Assembly: GCF_037975245.1 (NCBI RefSeq)
Contig: NC_092567.1
Coordinates: forward strand, 19,837,376 to 19,901,375
Origin: Apostichopus japonicus
Lineage: Eukaryota; Echinodermata; Holothuroidea; Aspidochirotida; Stichopodidae
Direction of reading: 5' to 3'
Length of the DNA stretch: 64,000 bases
This document shows, one piece after another, positions 26,368 to 37,908 of the stretch. The position numbers were made by a program, and so were the translations under genes. The notes under the pieces were generated by a model, which was not told the origin of the DNA, searched no databases, and saw only the letters and a program-made list of their open reading frames with translations. The number at the start of each line of letters is the position of its first letter. Positions within the stretch are counted from its first letter, which is position 1.

Positions 26368-28091
26368 TCTGTTTCGCCCATGTGAAACTTTTGACGGGAA
26401 TTTTTGGCTAGAAGGTAGAGGTAAATGTGTGATCAGTCAATTAAGCCTGTTCAGCCCGGACGAGCATGCCGTGCGGACTCTGACACCTATCGTAAGATAC
26501 TGTATGCATGATTCATGAGATAGCAAGGCGACCTGACTGCGTAATAACCACACTATATTCGCCATCAAAACTACGGGTGCTCCTTTTAGCCATGTTAATG
26601 TTTGCCATGAGTTGTAGTCTATTGTTTCCTTTCACAAACATTTGCAAAATCTACTGCAAATGTAATAAAAGTGAGAAACTCCTCCAATTATTGTTTTTTT
26701 TTTCATTTTATTGTAAGCAATTTTTTGTTATCGTTGTTTCTAATTGCATTTAGGAAGGAAGCATCTGACAAGCTGACATTTTTGTTAAGTAGACCGGAGC
26801 CATCGATGTACGACCAAGAATATATAATGATAAAATATTTCCATTCTTTGCTAATATTGATAGCTAATTCAACAAGATGCAACAAGTTGCAATTAAGGAA
26901 CGTCGAGGTTGACCCATTTCTATGAATTCATATCAGCGTGTGACGTATAATTGTACCAAATCTACCGAATATTAATCTATATATCTAAATATGATTGTAT
27001 TTGACGAGACTAGGACACGGTTAGTTCGCCCACAGGTGGTTTTAATATTAGCATTAATCACAGTAAACTTGAAAATAAGACATTTCTTACATTTTTTTGG
27101 TTTACTTCAGCATTTCAAAATGATAATTAATTAGTCCAGAGAACGAAAGTTAATTAGTCAATCAACTGAAGATGTTTTACTAGCAAATAAAAATATCTCT
27201 TGAACCAAAATAAACACAATGAAATGCCAAGCTAATTATAATTACTGCAATAGGAAATTTTGATGTCCTATTGGGATGCGTAGAGACTACAACATATACG
27301 GTATATACTTAAGTTTATTTCATAATGGTTTTTAAAGTTGACGATTTCTTCTTGACAGTTCGAGTTTCCGTTTTTTCCCACCGAATGGTCAGTCTTCTGT
27401 AAGCTCTCCCCCTGCCAACCACTTTACTTCCATCTCCATAACATAAGCAATGAACTACTATATCGGTCAGGTAATCACATACAGATGTACCTAAATGCCA
27501 AGTTTGAACTTTTTTAAGGTGCTATGCGAACACTTTATCGTACATACCCTGTTCTGCGACATGATTTTGAAAATGTCTTTTGGTGTCAATTTTTTATATA
27601 CAAAAAGTCGATATCAATTAATACTGATATCCTATGCCAACGCCCTTCACAGATTGACTTTTCAATTTCTATAATTGTATGGATCATGTTTTAAGTATTT
27701 CCTTTTTTGTTAAATTTCATAGTCAAGTTCAACATGAATGGAATAATTGAGCGCATGCACAAGTTGTTGACTATATTGTCAAATTACCCAATATGGAACT
27801 TGCCCTCGAAGTTGATTAAAAGTGTCTCGATAAAGCCTTCAAATGTCAGATTTGGCTCCAAATAAGCCAACCCAAAGTTCATGATAATTGTTTTTTTTTT
27901 GTTTTTTTTTTCTTCATCTTTTTTTCTATTTCCCTCGAGTTAGTATTATAGATCATGATGTAACAAAAAAATAGTCAAGTTTCAATCACATTGAAAGTTA
28001 CAATACCGATATTTTAAGTAAAACTATGAGATCACAGAATCATGTAATGTCCGAATATCAAATCAGATGATAAACATTTTCACGCGAAACC
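26368..28091. other. Gene-free stretch
   Basis: Overlapping short frames at 26508-26753, 26671-26925 (plus) and 26703-26885 (minus) conflict with one another, and none has a recognisable domain. There are poly-T tracts near 27890-27925. Confidence 0.45.
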
Positions 28092-28520
28092 TTAAAAGAA
28101 AAGTCCAGGATAAAATTTCTTCTAAGATATTGACAGTTGAAGTTGCCACCTTTCGTACCATAAGTGAACTTGGAGCAAACAGGTGTGACGTCATTGGTGC
28201 ACACTGAAAACAAATATTTTATACTCACAATTGGATGCATCCATAATGTGAATGTACCATAGGTATTGGTATTTTATAAACTTTATATCCCCTTTAGACA
28301 AACTAGTAACCCTATACAATCCAAGGTCAAATCAACAGACTGAAGAATAAAGAAAATACAAAACATTATTTGTCAGTGTGCAACTATGACATCACACCTG
28401 TTTGCTACAAGTTTACTTTTGGTAGAATATCAGAAAATTTCAACTGTCAATATTTAAAAAACGGTACATAGGAATTGAATGCAAATTTCACCAGAATGCT
28501 TAGATTATGTTCCTCTTTAA
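28092..28520. mobile_element. Long imperfect hairpin, foldback MITE candidate
   Basis: The left arm (about 28092-28240) and the right arm (about 28345-28520) are imperfect reverse complements. GAGCAAACAGGTGTGACGTCA on the left (28172-28192) pairs with TGACATCACACCTGTTTGC (28388-28406). GATATTGACAGTTGA (28127-28141) pairs with TCAACTGTCAATATT (28439-28453). TTAA lies at both outer ends (28092-28095 and 28517-28520). A spacer of about 100 bp would be the loop. No coding frame spans it. Confidence 0.6.
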
Positions 28521-30057
28521 CAAATCAAAAAGAAATTTTGTCGTGGACTATTCTTTACATTCTCTGGAATATCTCCCAGATTAGCTATACATGGGACTTA
28601 AAACAAATGAATAATATATAGGATAATAAAGAGTTGGGTGTGTGGGGAAGAATAATATGCTGTATAACCCTAAAATCTTGTTGAAGTGTGAGGCAATTAC
28701 CGTCAAATTTACCAAAATGATATTCATTTATTACTTAAAACTTAGTATATATTTTATTTAGTTGACATTCCGGCGTCACCTATACTTTTTTTCGACAATC
28801 ATACGGTATCAATTAGTTATCTCATATGCCTTCACCATTTTGAAATAAAACGTGACCAAATTTCGTTTAATGAAGTGCCAGTTTTGATGACCTTCGGCAT
28901 TGAAAAACAATGCACAGAAAATTCACCAAAATCTGCCCAAAAAGTTGCATATTTATTGAAGCCGACTGCGTGAAGAATGTTAATGGAATTTATTACTTTT
29001 AAGAGAATCAGAATGAGAAAGAAAACCAATCAATGTTCCTTTTCTACTTAACACATAGCATTTTCTTGATGAATGTGAAAGCAAAAAATGTCTTATTCAT
29101 ATAGCTTCGGCCAAAAAAAAGATCCGTTTTTGTCTCTCCATCTAAACCTTTATACCAAATATGCCGGGACAACTCACTTTTATTACCCGAGGGACAAATT
29201 TTGTAAAGGTAAATATCAAAATGCAGTAAGCAATAATCGGTTTATATGATTTCATTTCACCAAACCTTAAGTTAAAAATAATATCTTAAACGCAAATTAA
29301 AATACACATTATACTGTTTGTTGTTCGATGTTAAAGAGTTGATAGCTGCACGCTTCTTTAATTCAAGTTACCTGCTGGCATAGATAGTCCCTAAAGATAC
29401 CGGAGGAAAGGTTGGCTAAAGGGAGTATCCGTCAACTGACCTTCAACAGTCATAAAGATATACAACCACGTGTATGTGTGACTTCAGACAAAAGCAGAAA
29501 CTTGAAGACTGTATAAAGTCAACTTCAAGAATACCTGTGAGAGGCATACACAACGATAACAATATATTAAACAAGAATATATTAAATTTACACAATCTGG
29601 GAAAAAGTTAAAAACCGAGAAATAAGAAAAGTTTCAGGTAATACAGTGTGGTGTTTCAACTATACAGCTGTAAGTGATTTGTTAGGCCAGCCAGAACATG
29701 TGTAGGTCTATACTAGTTTATGCTTTCTTATTTCTATTTTTTAATTTGTAAAAAGAAAAGCTCCTCAACAAAATCTGCAAATTAGCAAAATGAATGCTCT
29801 TTACATAGCGTCTTATGAATAATGCCAAAAAACGGAACGGAAAGTTTAGAATAAAAGCCAGATACCTAGTTTAGCCTTTCTATCATAATTCAACAATAGT
29901 GACTTGGGTACGAGGTGAGACGAGAGATATCAACTAAAGCAAAGAAAATGTGAGAAGATAGATTTTTTAAATCGAAGAAAAAACATCAATCAGCCAGCGG
30001 GCAACAGAACATCTGTACTACCCAGTTGAAGTGAGTCCGTGTTGGTACACGTAAACA
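28521..30057. other. Gene-free stretch
   Basis: AT-rich. The 65-codon minus frame at 28832-29029 is not recognisable. No RNA gene or array was identified. Confidence 0.45.
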
Positions 30058-30475
30058 GGCAGAGGGTGATTGTAATCGTACTAGACCTTATGGCAGAGGG
30101 TGATTGTACTCGTAATATACCTTATGGCAGAGGGTGATTGTACTCGCAATATACCTTATGGCAGAGGGTGATTGTCTCCGTACTAGACCTTATGGCAGAG
30201 GGTGATTTTACTCGTACTATACCTTATGGCAGAGAGTGATTGTACTTGAAATATACCTTATGGCATGCAGAGGGTAATTGTACTCGTACTAGACCTTATG
30301 GCAGAGGGTGATTGTACTCGTAATATACCTTATGGCAGAGGGTGATTGTCCCCGTACTAGACCTTATGGCAGAGTGTGATTGTACGTGAAATATACCTTA
30401 TGGCAGAGGGTGATTGTACTCGTAATATACCTTATGGCAGAGGGTGATTGTACTCGTACTAAGCCTTATGGATTT
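30058..30475. repeat. 34-bp minisatellite, about 12 copies
   Basis: The unit is GGCAGAGGGTGATTGTACTC followed by GTAATATACCTTAT. It is repeated head to tail with variants (GTACTAGACC, GAAATATACC, GTCCCCGTACTAG). One copy carries a 4-bp GCAT insertion. Variants alternate between ACTAGACC and AATATACC, which suggests amplification of a two-unit block. Confidence 0.92.
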
Positions 30476-30711
30476 ATGTACTCGTAATACTAGTGGATTA
30501 TAATTGTACTCGAACTCATGCTGTTGTACTCTTACCACAATGCTGCAGTACCCAGTTCCGTGCATGATATAAATTTACTCGACACAGTTAAGTTGATACC
30601 TTTATAAGTGATGTATTGATTACATCTTGTTTTCAAATGCCTGCAATGATGTAAGCAACACTATCAACCTTCCATAAGTACCGGTACCGGTCATTATGTC
30701 ATATCCAAATA

Positions 30712-30732
30712 GAGAGAGAGAGAGAGAGAGAA
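30712..30732. repeat. (AG)n microsatellite
   Basis: About ten AG dinucleotides in a row. Confidence 0.95.
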
Positions 30733-30960
30733 TAAATCAAGATAATTCCAAGTTAAACAGGTGTTAAAATCGGTTTGTTGTAGGATTATGCATAATAGAT
30801 GAGTGTCCTCTGGTTTTTTTTTTATGGCAAGTTAATTATTTTTGGTCTGGCTTGGTTATTCTCTTAGCTCGGAGAGCATTCGTTAAATACATCTTGCGAC
30901 ACTCTATATAAATAGATAAGACAATGCAACATATGTTATCCTTACTACAATATAAACTAT

Positions 30961-30965
30961 GTGTG

Positions 30966-31013
<48 letters not shown>

Positions 31014-31155
31014 ATGGAGGTTTTTTAAAGTTTTTTCACTGTTCTTGATTTTCCAACTCATTACGATTTTCATTTATATATATATATATATATGCAATGG
31101 AGGTTTTTTTAAAGTTTTTTCACTGTTCTTGATTTTCCAACTCATTACGATTTTC

Positions 31156-31232
<77 letters not shown>
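30961..31232. repeat. (TA)n microsatellites with a duplicated 69-bp spacer
   Basis: Three TA runs (30971-31010, 31076-31093, 31158-31226) enclose two nearly identical spacers that start GCAATGGAGGTTTTTT at 31011 and 31094. The spacers differ by one T in a homopolymer, so the duplication is recent. The reading frame across it is a repeat artefact. Confidence 0.92.
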
Positions 31233-31233
<1 letters not shown>

Positions 31234-32571
31234 TATATCTGAGAGAACAGATGCTATAGATGTAGCTGGTTGAGAGCATAAGTATATTTACAAGAGAAAA
31301 GTGAGAGCAATGGAAACTGCCCAATTATATATTACGTTGATACATCAAAGTCATACTTTTTTTTCAAGAGCACAACAGTAGGAGTAGGAGGAAAGTATGT
31401 GTCCCCATATTATGAGTACCAATACAGGTAGAAGTACAAAGCTCTTAGCACGAGTACAGACATTGTTGTAATAATATCTATATCATAGTACCAGACTACC
31501 AGTACTGTTTTCCTATTTTGTCGTATTGAATTTTTTGTTGCGCTTAGGGACTGACATATATATGTGATAGAATAACAGTTAATCCAGCCGCTTTTATAGT
31601 TACGAGCCAAAATGGTTTAAATGGACATTTCTTTAAAAAAAAAAATTAAAAAGGAGAAGTTAAGAAGTACAACCGTGACTGACAGCAGCTTTCGACATAT
31701 GAAACATAAATTTGTACATGAAACCATCCTTTAACATCTTCGAACACTTCTGTTTTCAGAGACAATATCAACTTTAAATTCCGTGACTTTTCCACATGTC
31801 AACTCTTCTTAGTTTTCAGAGGTATAATTATTGGAGCGAATGTAACCGTAAATGCAAACAAGTTCGCTTTAAGTGCTAATGTAATCGATAGGGGTTTTTT
31901 TCAGTTGTTTGTATAATGATAATTACCTGAATTTGGTGAAAACCTGTCAAGAAAAACACATTATTTTTTTTTTGAAACTGACATACATATACACACTTCC
32001 ATTGACAAGAGTTTACACAACTTTGCGATAAATCATGCATGAGCCGCCGTGGGTGAGAATATCCATGCGATCATAGTGAAAATGAGGTAAGTGTTGACAG
32101 ATCTCAGCTAATAAAACAAAATGGTACAGTGACATGTTAATGCGTCTGTTCATAGGTATGATCAAAAATCGGGCAAAGAGTGGGTACAGTGAAGGAAAAG
32201 AGCTTCCCGCATCATTGAAAGTATCCCCGCAAACACTTTCTACCTCCTCTTCTCCCTCCTTCCCTCCCTCCCTCATGCCCCCCCCCCCGCTGGCTACGCC
32301 ACTGCTCCCTCCCTCATGCCTTCCCTCATAACACGTTTACAGAAACGTTACGCATAATTAGAATTATAGCGTTGTTGTTATAGTCATTTGCTTAACAACA
32401 AGACGTGACCGAAAGGAAGTTTATTGTTACTTTATCGTCACCTACCTTTACCTGTTAGTATCAGAATGCTAAGGAAATGTTTAACATCACGTGTACTGTA
32501 TAATTGAGGGACAGAAAGGGACAATAGGGTATCATTATCATCTGTTTGTTCTATTTACTTCGGTGACAGAG
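31233..32571. other. Gene-free stretch
   Basis: A CT/C-rich tract with repeated CCCTCC (32240-32330) produces opposing frames at 32013-32276 and 32134-32331. Neither is supported as a gene. Confidence 0.45.
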
Positions 32572-33330
32572 TGGCAAAGGAAATGTTAATCATCACTTTG
32601 TACTATGTATTTGAGTGTCACAAAGTCAAAGGAAATGTCTATCATGAGTTTCTATTATGTATTTAAGTGTCACAAAGTCAAAGGAAATGTCTATCATGAG
32701 TTTCTACTATGTATTTGAGTGCCACGAAAGCAAAGGAAATGTCTATCATCTGTTTGCACTGTAAATTTCAGTGACTATAGTTGAACTTAATTCTTTTATT
32801 GTTATGAAATTCATCAAATTATAACGAACTTCTTTCTTTTCGTTTGTTAAATATTTACACTGGTGTGGCAGTGCGGCACAAGAACAACTATGTATATGAT
32901 TTTCACGAAAGCAAAGGAAATCTCTATCATCAGTTTGTACTTTGTATCTAAGTGTCACGAAAGCAAAGGAAATGTCTATCATTAGTTCGTACTATGTATA
33001 TATTTGAGTGTCACAAAAGTGTTTATCATCAGCTTCTACTATGTATTTGAGTGTCGTGAAAGCAAAGGAAATGTCTATCATTAGTTCGTACTATGTATTT
33101 GAGTGTTACGAAAGCAAAGGAAATGCCTATCATCACTTTGTGCTGGGTATTCCAGTGAGAGGAACAGCACGTTATACATACAAACACCCGGCCTGTTTGG
33201 ATTCCCATGATATAATATTCTATAACACATGTAAATTCCAACTATAGTTTAACTCAATTCTACTACAATTGAAGGAATTTATGTAATTAACCTTCTTCTT
33301 TTCGTTGGTAACCATAAATCGTAATCAATA
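32572..33330. repeat. 52-bp tandem repeat in two blocks with duplicated flanks
   Basis: The anchor CAAAGGAAATG recurs at 52-bp steps: about 32574, 32626, 32678, 32730, then 32911, 32963, then 33062, 33114. Each unit includes TATCATCAGTTTGTACTATG and TATTTGAGTGTCACGAAAG. Each block is followed by a related non-repeated tail with CTATAGTT(G/T)AACTTAATTC, then a CTTCTTTCTTTTCGTT-like segment (32775-32850 and 33241-33310). The whole block plus tail was therefore duplicated as a higher-order unit. Overlapping frames on both strands here are artefacts. Confidence 0.85.
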
Positions 33331-34980
33331 TTTTTTTCTCATGATTAAGTTTACGGACCTCGTCGTGAACTTACATTCAAATGTAAAAACTAGAAGAAAA
33401 TTGATCATACTCTCAAAGAATTTGATTCAAAAACAAACCTAATGTTTTTTATGTTTCTCGTCATTTTCTCTGTGATCATTGCGTAATATCTACTCTTTTC
33501 TTGGGGATGGTGGTATATATTCGAAATAGAACATTGCACTATATAGTTGAAAAAAGCTAACTGAAAACTGCAATGAATCAGTGTTGGTTGTAGTTGTCTG
33601 TTTGTGGTAAGGATTCCTGTGTGTCAGTCTTCCATTATTAACCATGGCAGCTAACAATCTGACTTATGTAAGTATATGTATTTCCTTACTAATTAAAAAA
33701 CACATGAAAACTTCTCATTGAACCATATTGAATTTTATAAGAACCGCATGAGCTTAGCGCTACAGTCATGCATGTCAGTCATGCTACTGTTATGCTATCG
33801 CTGGAATGTAAGGGGGATTGGGTATAAGGCGTAGTTGTGGAACGAAGAATGGTGGAGGGGAACACCCCATGTTCCAACCTCAAACAAAAGCTCAATAATA
33901 TTTATTAGTAAAACCTTGCCTTTGACCTGTTGAAGGATACACCAATACCTCCCCCCCCCCCCTCCTAATACATGGGAAATCTACGGTCAAATCCAACTAC
34001 CAAAGACTGCTAAATGAAAATGTTTTCTAAACAGCAAATTTTTGACTGTTCTTCTCTATGCATTGGTCAATATGCAGCACGGTCTAGGCTTGGACATGAA
34101 AAGTAGCCGTGAAAGGACCCACAACAGCAAAACATTTCCATTTCTTAACTTTTATTTTATTAGGAAAGTGAGTAGGTGTGAATTTTTCCTTTAGTAATCT
34201 GAAATAGCTTTTTATAATTATATTTAAACAAAGATATCGTGCAACGGTCACCGTTCGACACATATGTATAATCAGTGGAAATAAAATGAAAAGCAAAAAA
34301 TAAAAGTAACATTTTATAAAGAAAAACGAATTTTTTCTTTAAACTGTGTTAAGTTTCGTGACATTAATATTTTGCAACTTATAACGTACAATCATATATA
34401 CTACTCCTAAGATAACAAATACGTGACTTTATATACATAAGTATACGTTTTTATGTATTTTGATATGGTTTTTCTTTTGAGATGGGAGGCCAGCAACTTC
34501 AACAAAGAAATCTAAAAAAAACATCAAATCCATGAAAAATGTAGGTCATAGAGAATAGTTCCATGTTATTATTTGTTATATCTGTTATTTATATGTCTGC
34601 GGTACTACAACACAGCCTATACACTAAACTACCGTGTCTGTATTAAGAAACGGATCTAAGTGTTTACTTTCAAATTTAATAAGAAAAGAAACAAGCAACT
34701 GAAAACACATAGAACGAACAACCCGCGGAACCTCTCTTTTACCCTTAAAATAGGATTAGTCTGCAGTGATTAAATTTGACGACCGGTGATAGAAATAAGG
34801 TTAATTAAATTAAAGGAACATGTGGAACAACCTATAGAACTACCAAACAGACATTTTCGATTTCTTTCGGATGATTTGTTTATAATCTCCATTCTAATCT
34901 CAGTGCATGGGAAAGGTATAAGTATCTAAAAAATTGTATAGATTGAAAATTGCGGTTATGTTATTTTGAGATTGAAATGT
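33331..34980. other. Gene-free stretch
   Basis: Contains a C tract at 33948-33962. An ATG in good context at 33644 followed by a GTAAGT at 33668 could mimic a tiny first exon, but there is no partner exon. Nothing else was seen. Confidence 0.45.
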
Positions 34981-34981
34981 G

Positions 34982-35120
34982 AAATTTGTGACGTCACAAC
35001 AGAAAATAGTAGTGCCTACAGTTACAAGGTATAGATATGATAACGAATCGCTTGCTTGTGAAATTTCGATATTTTTGACGTCACAAATGTCGATATTTTT
35101 GACGTCACAACAGAGAATAG
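34982..35120. repeat. Short repeat carrying three TGACGTCA octamers
   Basis: TGACGTCA, the full cAMP-response-element palindrome, occurs at 34989-34996, 35076-35083 and 35100-35107. All three are followed by CAA. CGATATTTTTGACGTCACAA is repeated at 35068 and 35092, and GAAATTTGTGACGTCACAACAG is the diverged first unit. The octamers come from local duplication. No promoter or first exon is recognisable nearby, so a regulatory role is only a possibility. Confidence 0.55.
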
Positions 35121-36825
35121 TGCCGAATCGCTTTCTTGTTTCTGTAACGCATTCAAATGATTTTTCGTGTTTTATTTTTCATTTAAACTTTTTTTACCAT
35201 TTACTTGTTGGCAAATCTTTCCAGTGTGCTTGTCTAACGCGTGCTGTCTATACGGACAGATTAATTACCAGACGCTTAGTCTATAAGCTGTAAATGTCAT
35301 GAGAACTTTGTGTTATGATCGAAGTATGAAGCGCTTAACTTTTAAAAGTTAAATGTTCTTGTCCAGTCAGTTCGGTTGAACTGGTCGCTAATTTCAAACC
35401 AGTCAAGTAGTGTATAATAATAAAATATTAACCAGATATATGAATCCGCAATGCATGGCCTACAGTCTTAATCAGGCGCGGATCGAAGGGATGTGGGATG
35501 TACAACCAACCCCCCCCCCCTACACCACCCCTTCCAAACCAACACAGAAAATTAAACGTAGTTGCAGTAGCAGTGGCCTAATATACAGCCTACAATGCCT
35601 CAAAATGCACCATTACACCTCAAGATTGAATTTTTCTGCCTTTTCCGGCAGTCAGAGATCCTAAGTATTCAACATATATTTATAAGTTACAACCTTAAAT
35701 AGTCGAAACTTCTTCAAAAATTTTTTAAACGTAGCAAATTATATAGCACTATTTTGAATCTAATTAGCCCAGCCCGTTTTACACAAAATTTCTCAACGGG
35801 GAGAGTGACACCCCTCCGCCCGGCCTTCATTTAGATAATTCGATTGGGCACCGGTACCTTGCAAATTACAAAATAGTAACTCACAGAATCACTTCTCACG
35901 TACTAGGAGGTATACCCCCACGATCGCACGTCAACGGCTGCGCTGGGCTATTCTCGTAAGCTCATCCATTACACTGATATTTCAGAATGCGACTGAGTCA
36001 TGAATTCTTTCCCTCTGTTGGTGTTCCAGTGAACTTGTGACCTTTACCCTCCATTTTTATAATTATTTCCATCATCACGTGTATTATAATGGTTAAAATG
36101 ATTGTTTCATTTACATATTTTATTTTTATTCTACTTCCTTTCCTTCTTCGTGATTGCATTATTTGCTGTCATATTGCATCCCTTCAATACAAATGAAATG
36201 AAAGATGAAGGGTATGAGAATTATAAGTGATTGATAATTACATTAAGGTATTGCGGGTCTCGAATTCACTCGCCGAGCAACGAATCAATGCCATGGATGG
36301 TCAATTGCCACGAAATAAGGATATTAATCAGTAGCCAGATATAAGACTAAGTGTCCGTGTTCCTACCACTATTGGCACAAGTATGGTTTTCTCAATTTCT
36401 GTTAAATTTCGACAGAAGTAATGATAAAGGGTCAGTTAGGATGGAAAGATGGTGCATCTTTAAGATGAGCGGAACCAAACTTATCCCCCGGGTATCCTAA
36501 TTAATTACGGATCCTATAGGGATGTAGCCTTCCTTGACTTTATCCCCCTTTATGTCCCTCTTTATCCTTCCTCTACCCCCCCCCCCCCATCCCGCATCGC
36601 ACACCTCGTCATGCCTGGAAAACCTAACCGTATAAGGTAGTTATCATCACAAGCAACGCAATCATCAATTGGTAAATAAAAGCTATTCATCAATAGGTTT
36701 TCGATGCTAAAGAAACTTTACTAAAATTCTTAAAAAGTGAAGTTGGCCTTTATCTTATGTATATTATGTCAAAAAAAGAGTAAAAATTATAAAATATGGA
36801 ATTCCTCGTCGTCACTATCAGTTAT
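35121..36825. other. Gene-free stretch with a possible transposon terminus
   Basis: CAGGCGCGGATCGAAGGG at about 35473-35490 resembles the ends of the element at 36826-37903, but no matching right end was found. C-homopolymer tracts occur at 35510-35520 and 36578-36590. No exon was found. Confidence 0.4.
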
Positions 36826-37903
36826 CAGGGGCGGATGCAGGATTTTTGACAGGGGGGGTCTGACTGGTCCAGCCGCGCCTGATCGAAAGACTATCTAAGC
36901 GGAGCGCCACCATCGGTTGGCGCGGAGCGTACCAGAAAATTTTTGGCTTCACAAACCCCCCCAGATGGCCGGAAACGGCACTTCCCGAGTATTCTAAGCT
37001 GCATGTACCTAGCCTGAAAATATGGATCTCATGTCTGCAATTTCTCAATTGATGAGAAAAAAACAATCTATGAAATATGGTAATACATATCAGATGAGTT
37101 GAGATGATACAAAAATCATAATGCCTTTAGCCACCAATCCCCCTCCCGTTCCGTCACCACTGTTTGATGCAGGGCCGGATCCAGGATTCTGGAAGGGTGA
37201 GGGGTTTGGCCTCCAGTGATCCTAGGGTCTAAGGGGAGTGGGTTTCCCTCTATCCATTGTGAAATTCTTGGATATTTAAGTACAACAGGGAACCCCCTTC
37301 AATTTAGCCATTCAAAGCACCTACAAAAACTCACTCGAAATGTATCTGCATCAGTACGAGTTAGCTAGTTTTATTGATGATCTATTCATGGTAGATTGGA
37401 GAGAACAAACGCCGTGGATGTTTCTCAATGAACTTTCGGACCACTTCGTCAGTGTCGATATGAGTGTTATAATACGTGTTCATGAGAACAAGAGCTGTGG
37501 GACGTTCCTTGCCATTGTTGATCGGAGAACAGTTTTATGCCTTCTCACCGCAGAAAACGATCTCTCAAGAAGAATTCGTCGGCGCATCCTATGCAGCCTA
37601 CCGCTCTGCCACCTCACCGCCCAAAACAATTCGAACACCACCTCAATTTTGAAACTTTTCGGTCTGAAAAATGAGATTTATAGGCATTTTTTGCACGTGT
37701 AGCACGCGTGCACACTATAGTTCATTTGACGGAAAAGACACACCTGGCTGACTTGTAAGGATAACCGCCCTTCTGACGTCCTACATGTTTAAAATTTGCG
37801 TTTAATTTAATTATTTTTTCTCTCTCTCTCTTTTTTCTCTTTTTTTTTGGGCCAAGAGCAGGGGGGGTCCGGACCCCCTGGACCCCCCCTGGATCCGCGC
37901 CTG
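36826..37903. mobile_element. Possible 1.08-kb DNA transposon with 5-bp target duplication
   Basis: The left end reads CAGGGGCGGATGCAGG. The right end, read inward from 37903 on the minus strand, is CAGGCGCGGATCCAGG, an inverted repeat of 16 bp with two mismatches. GTTAT is directly repeated on both sides (36821-36825 and 37904-37908). Both subterminal regions are G-rich (GGGGGGGTC). A further copy of the terminus, CAGGGCCGGATCCAGG, lies inside at 37170, so the element is composite or nested. A 120-codon frame (37340-37702) inside has no recognisable transposase motif. Such CAGGGGCGGATCCAGG ends are common in marine invertebrate repeats; the superfamily is not assigned. Confidence 0.6.
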
Positions 37904-37908
37904 GTTAT

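Noticed and set aside
33644-33667. Possible first coding exon (ATG in good context followed by GTAAGT)
   Set aside because: Eight codons only, with no partner exon in any reading frame downstream.
37340-37702. 120-codon frame as a gene
   Set aside because: No recognisable domain, no splice context, and it lies inside a repeat element. Kept only as part of that element.
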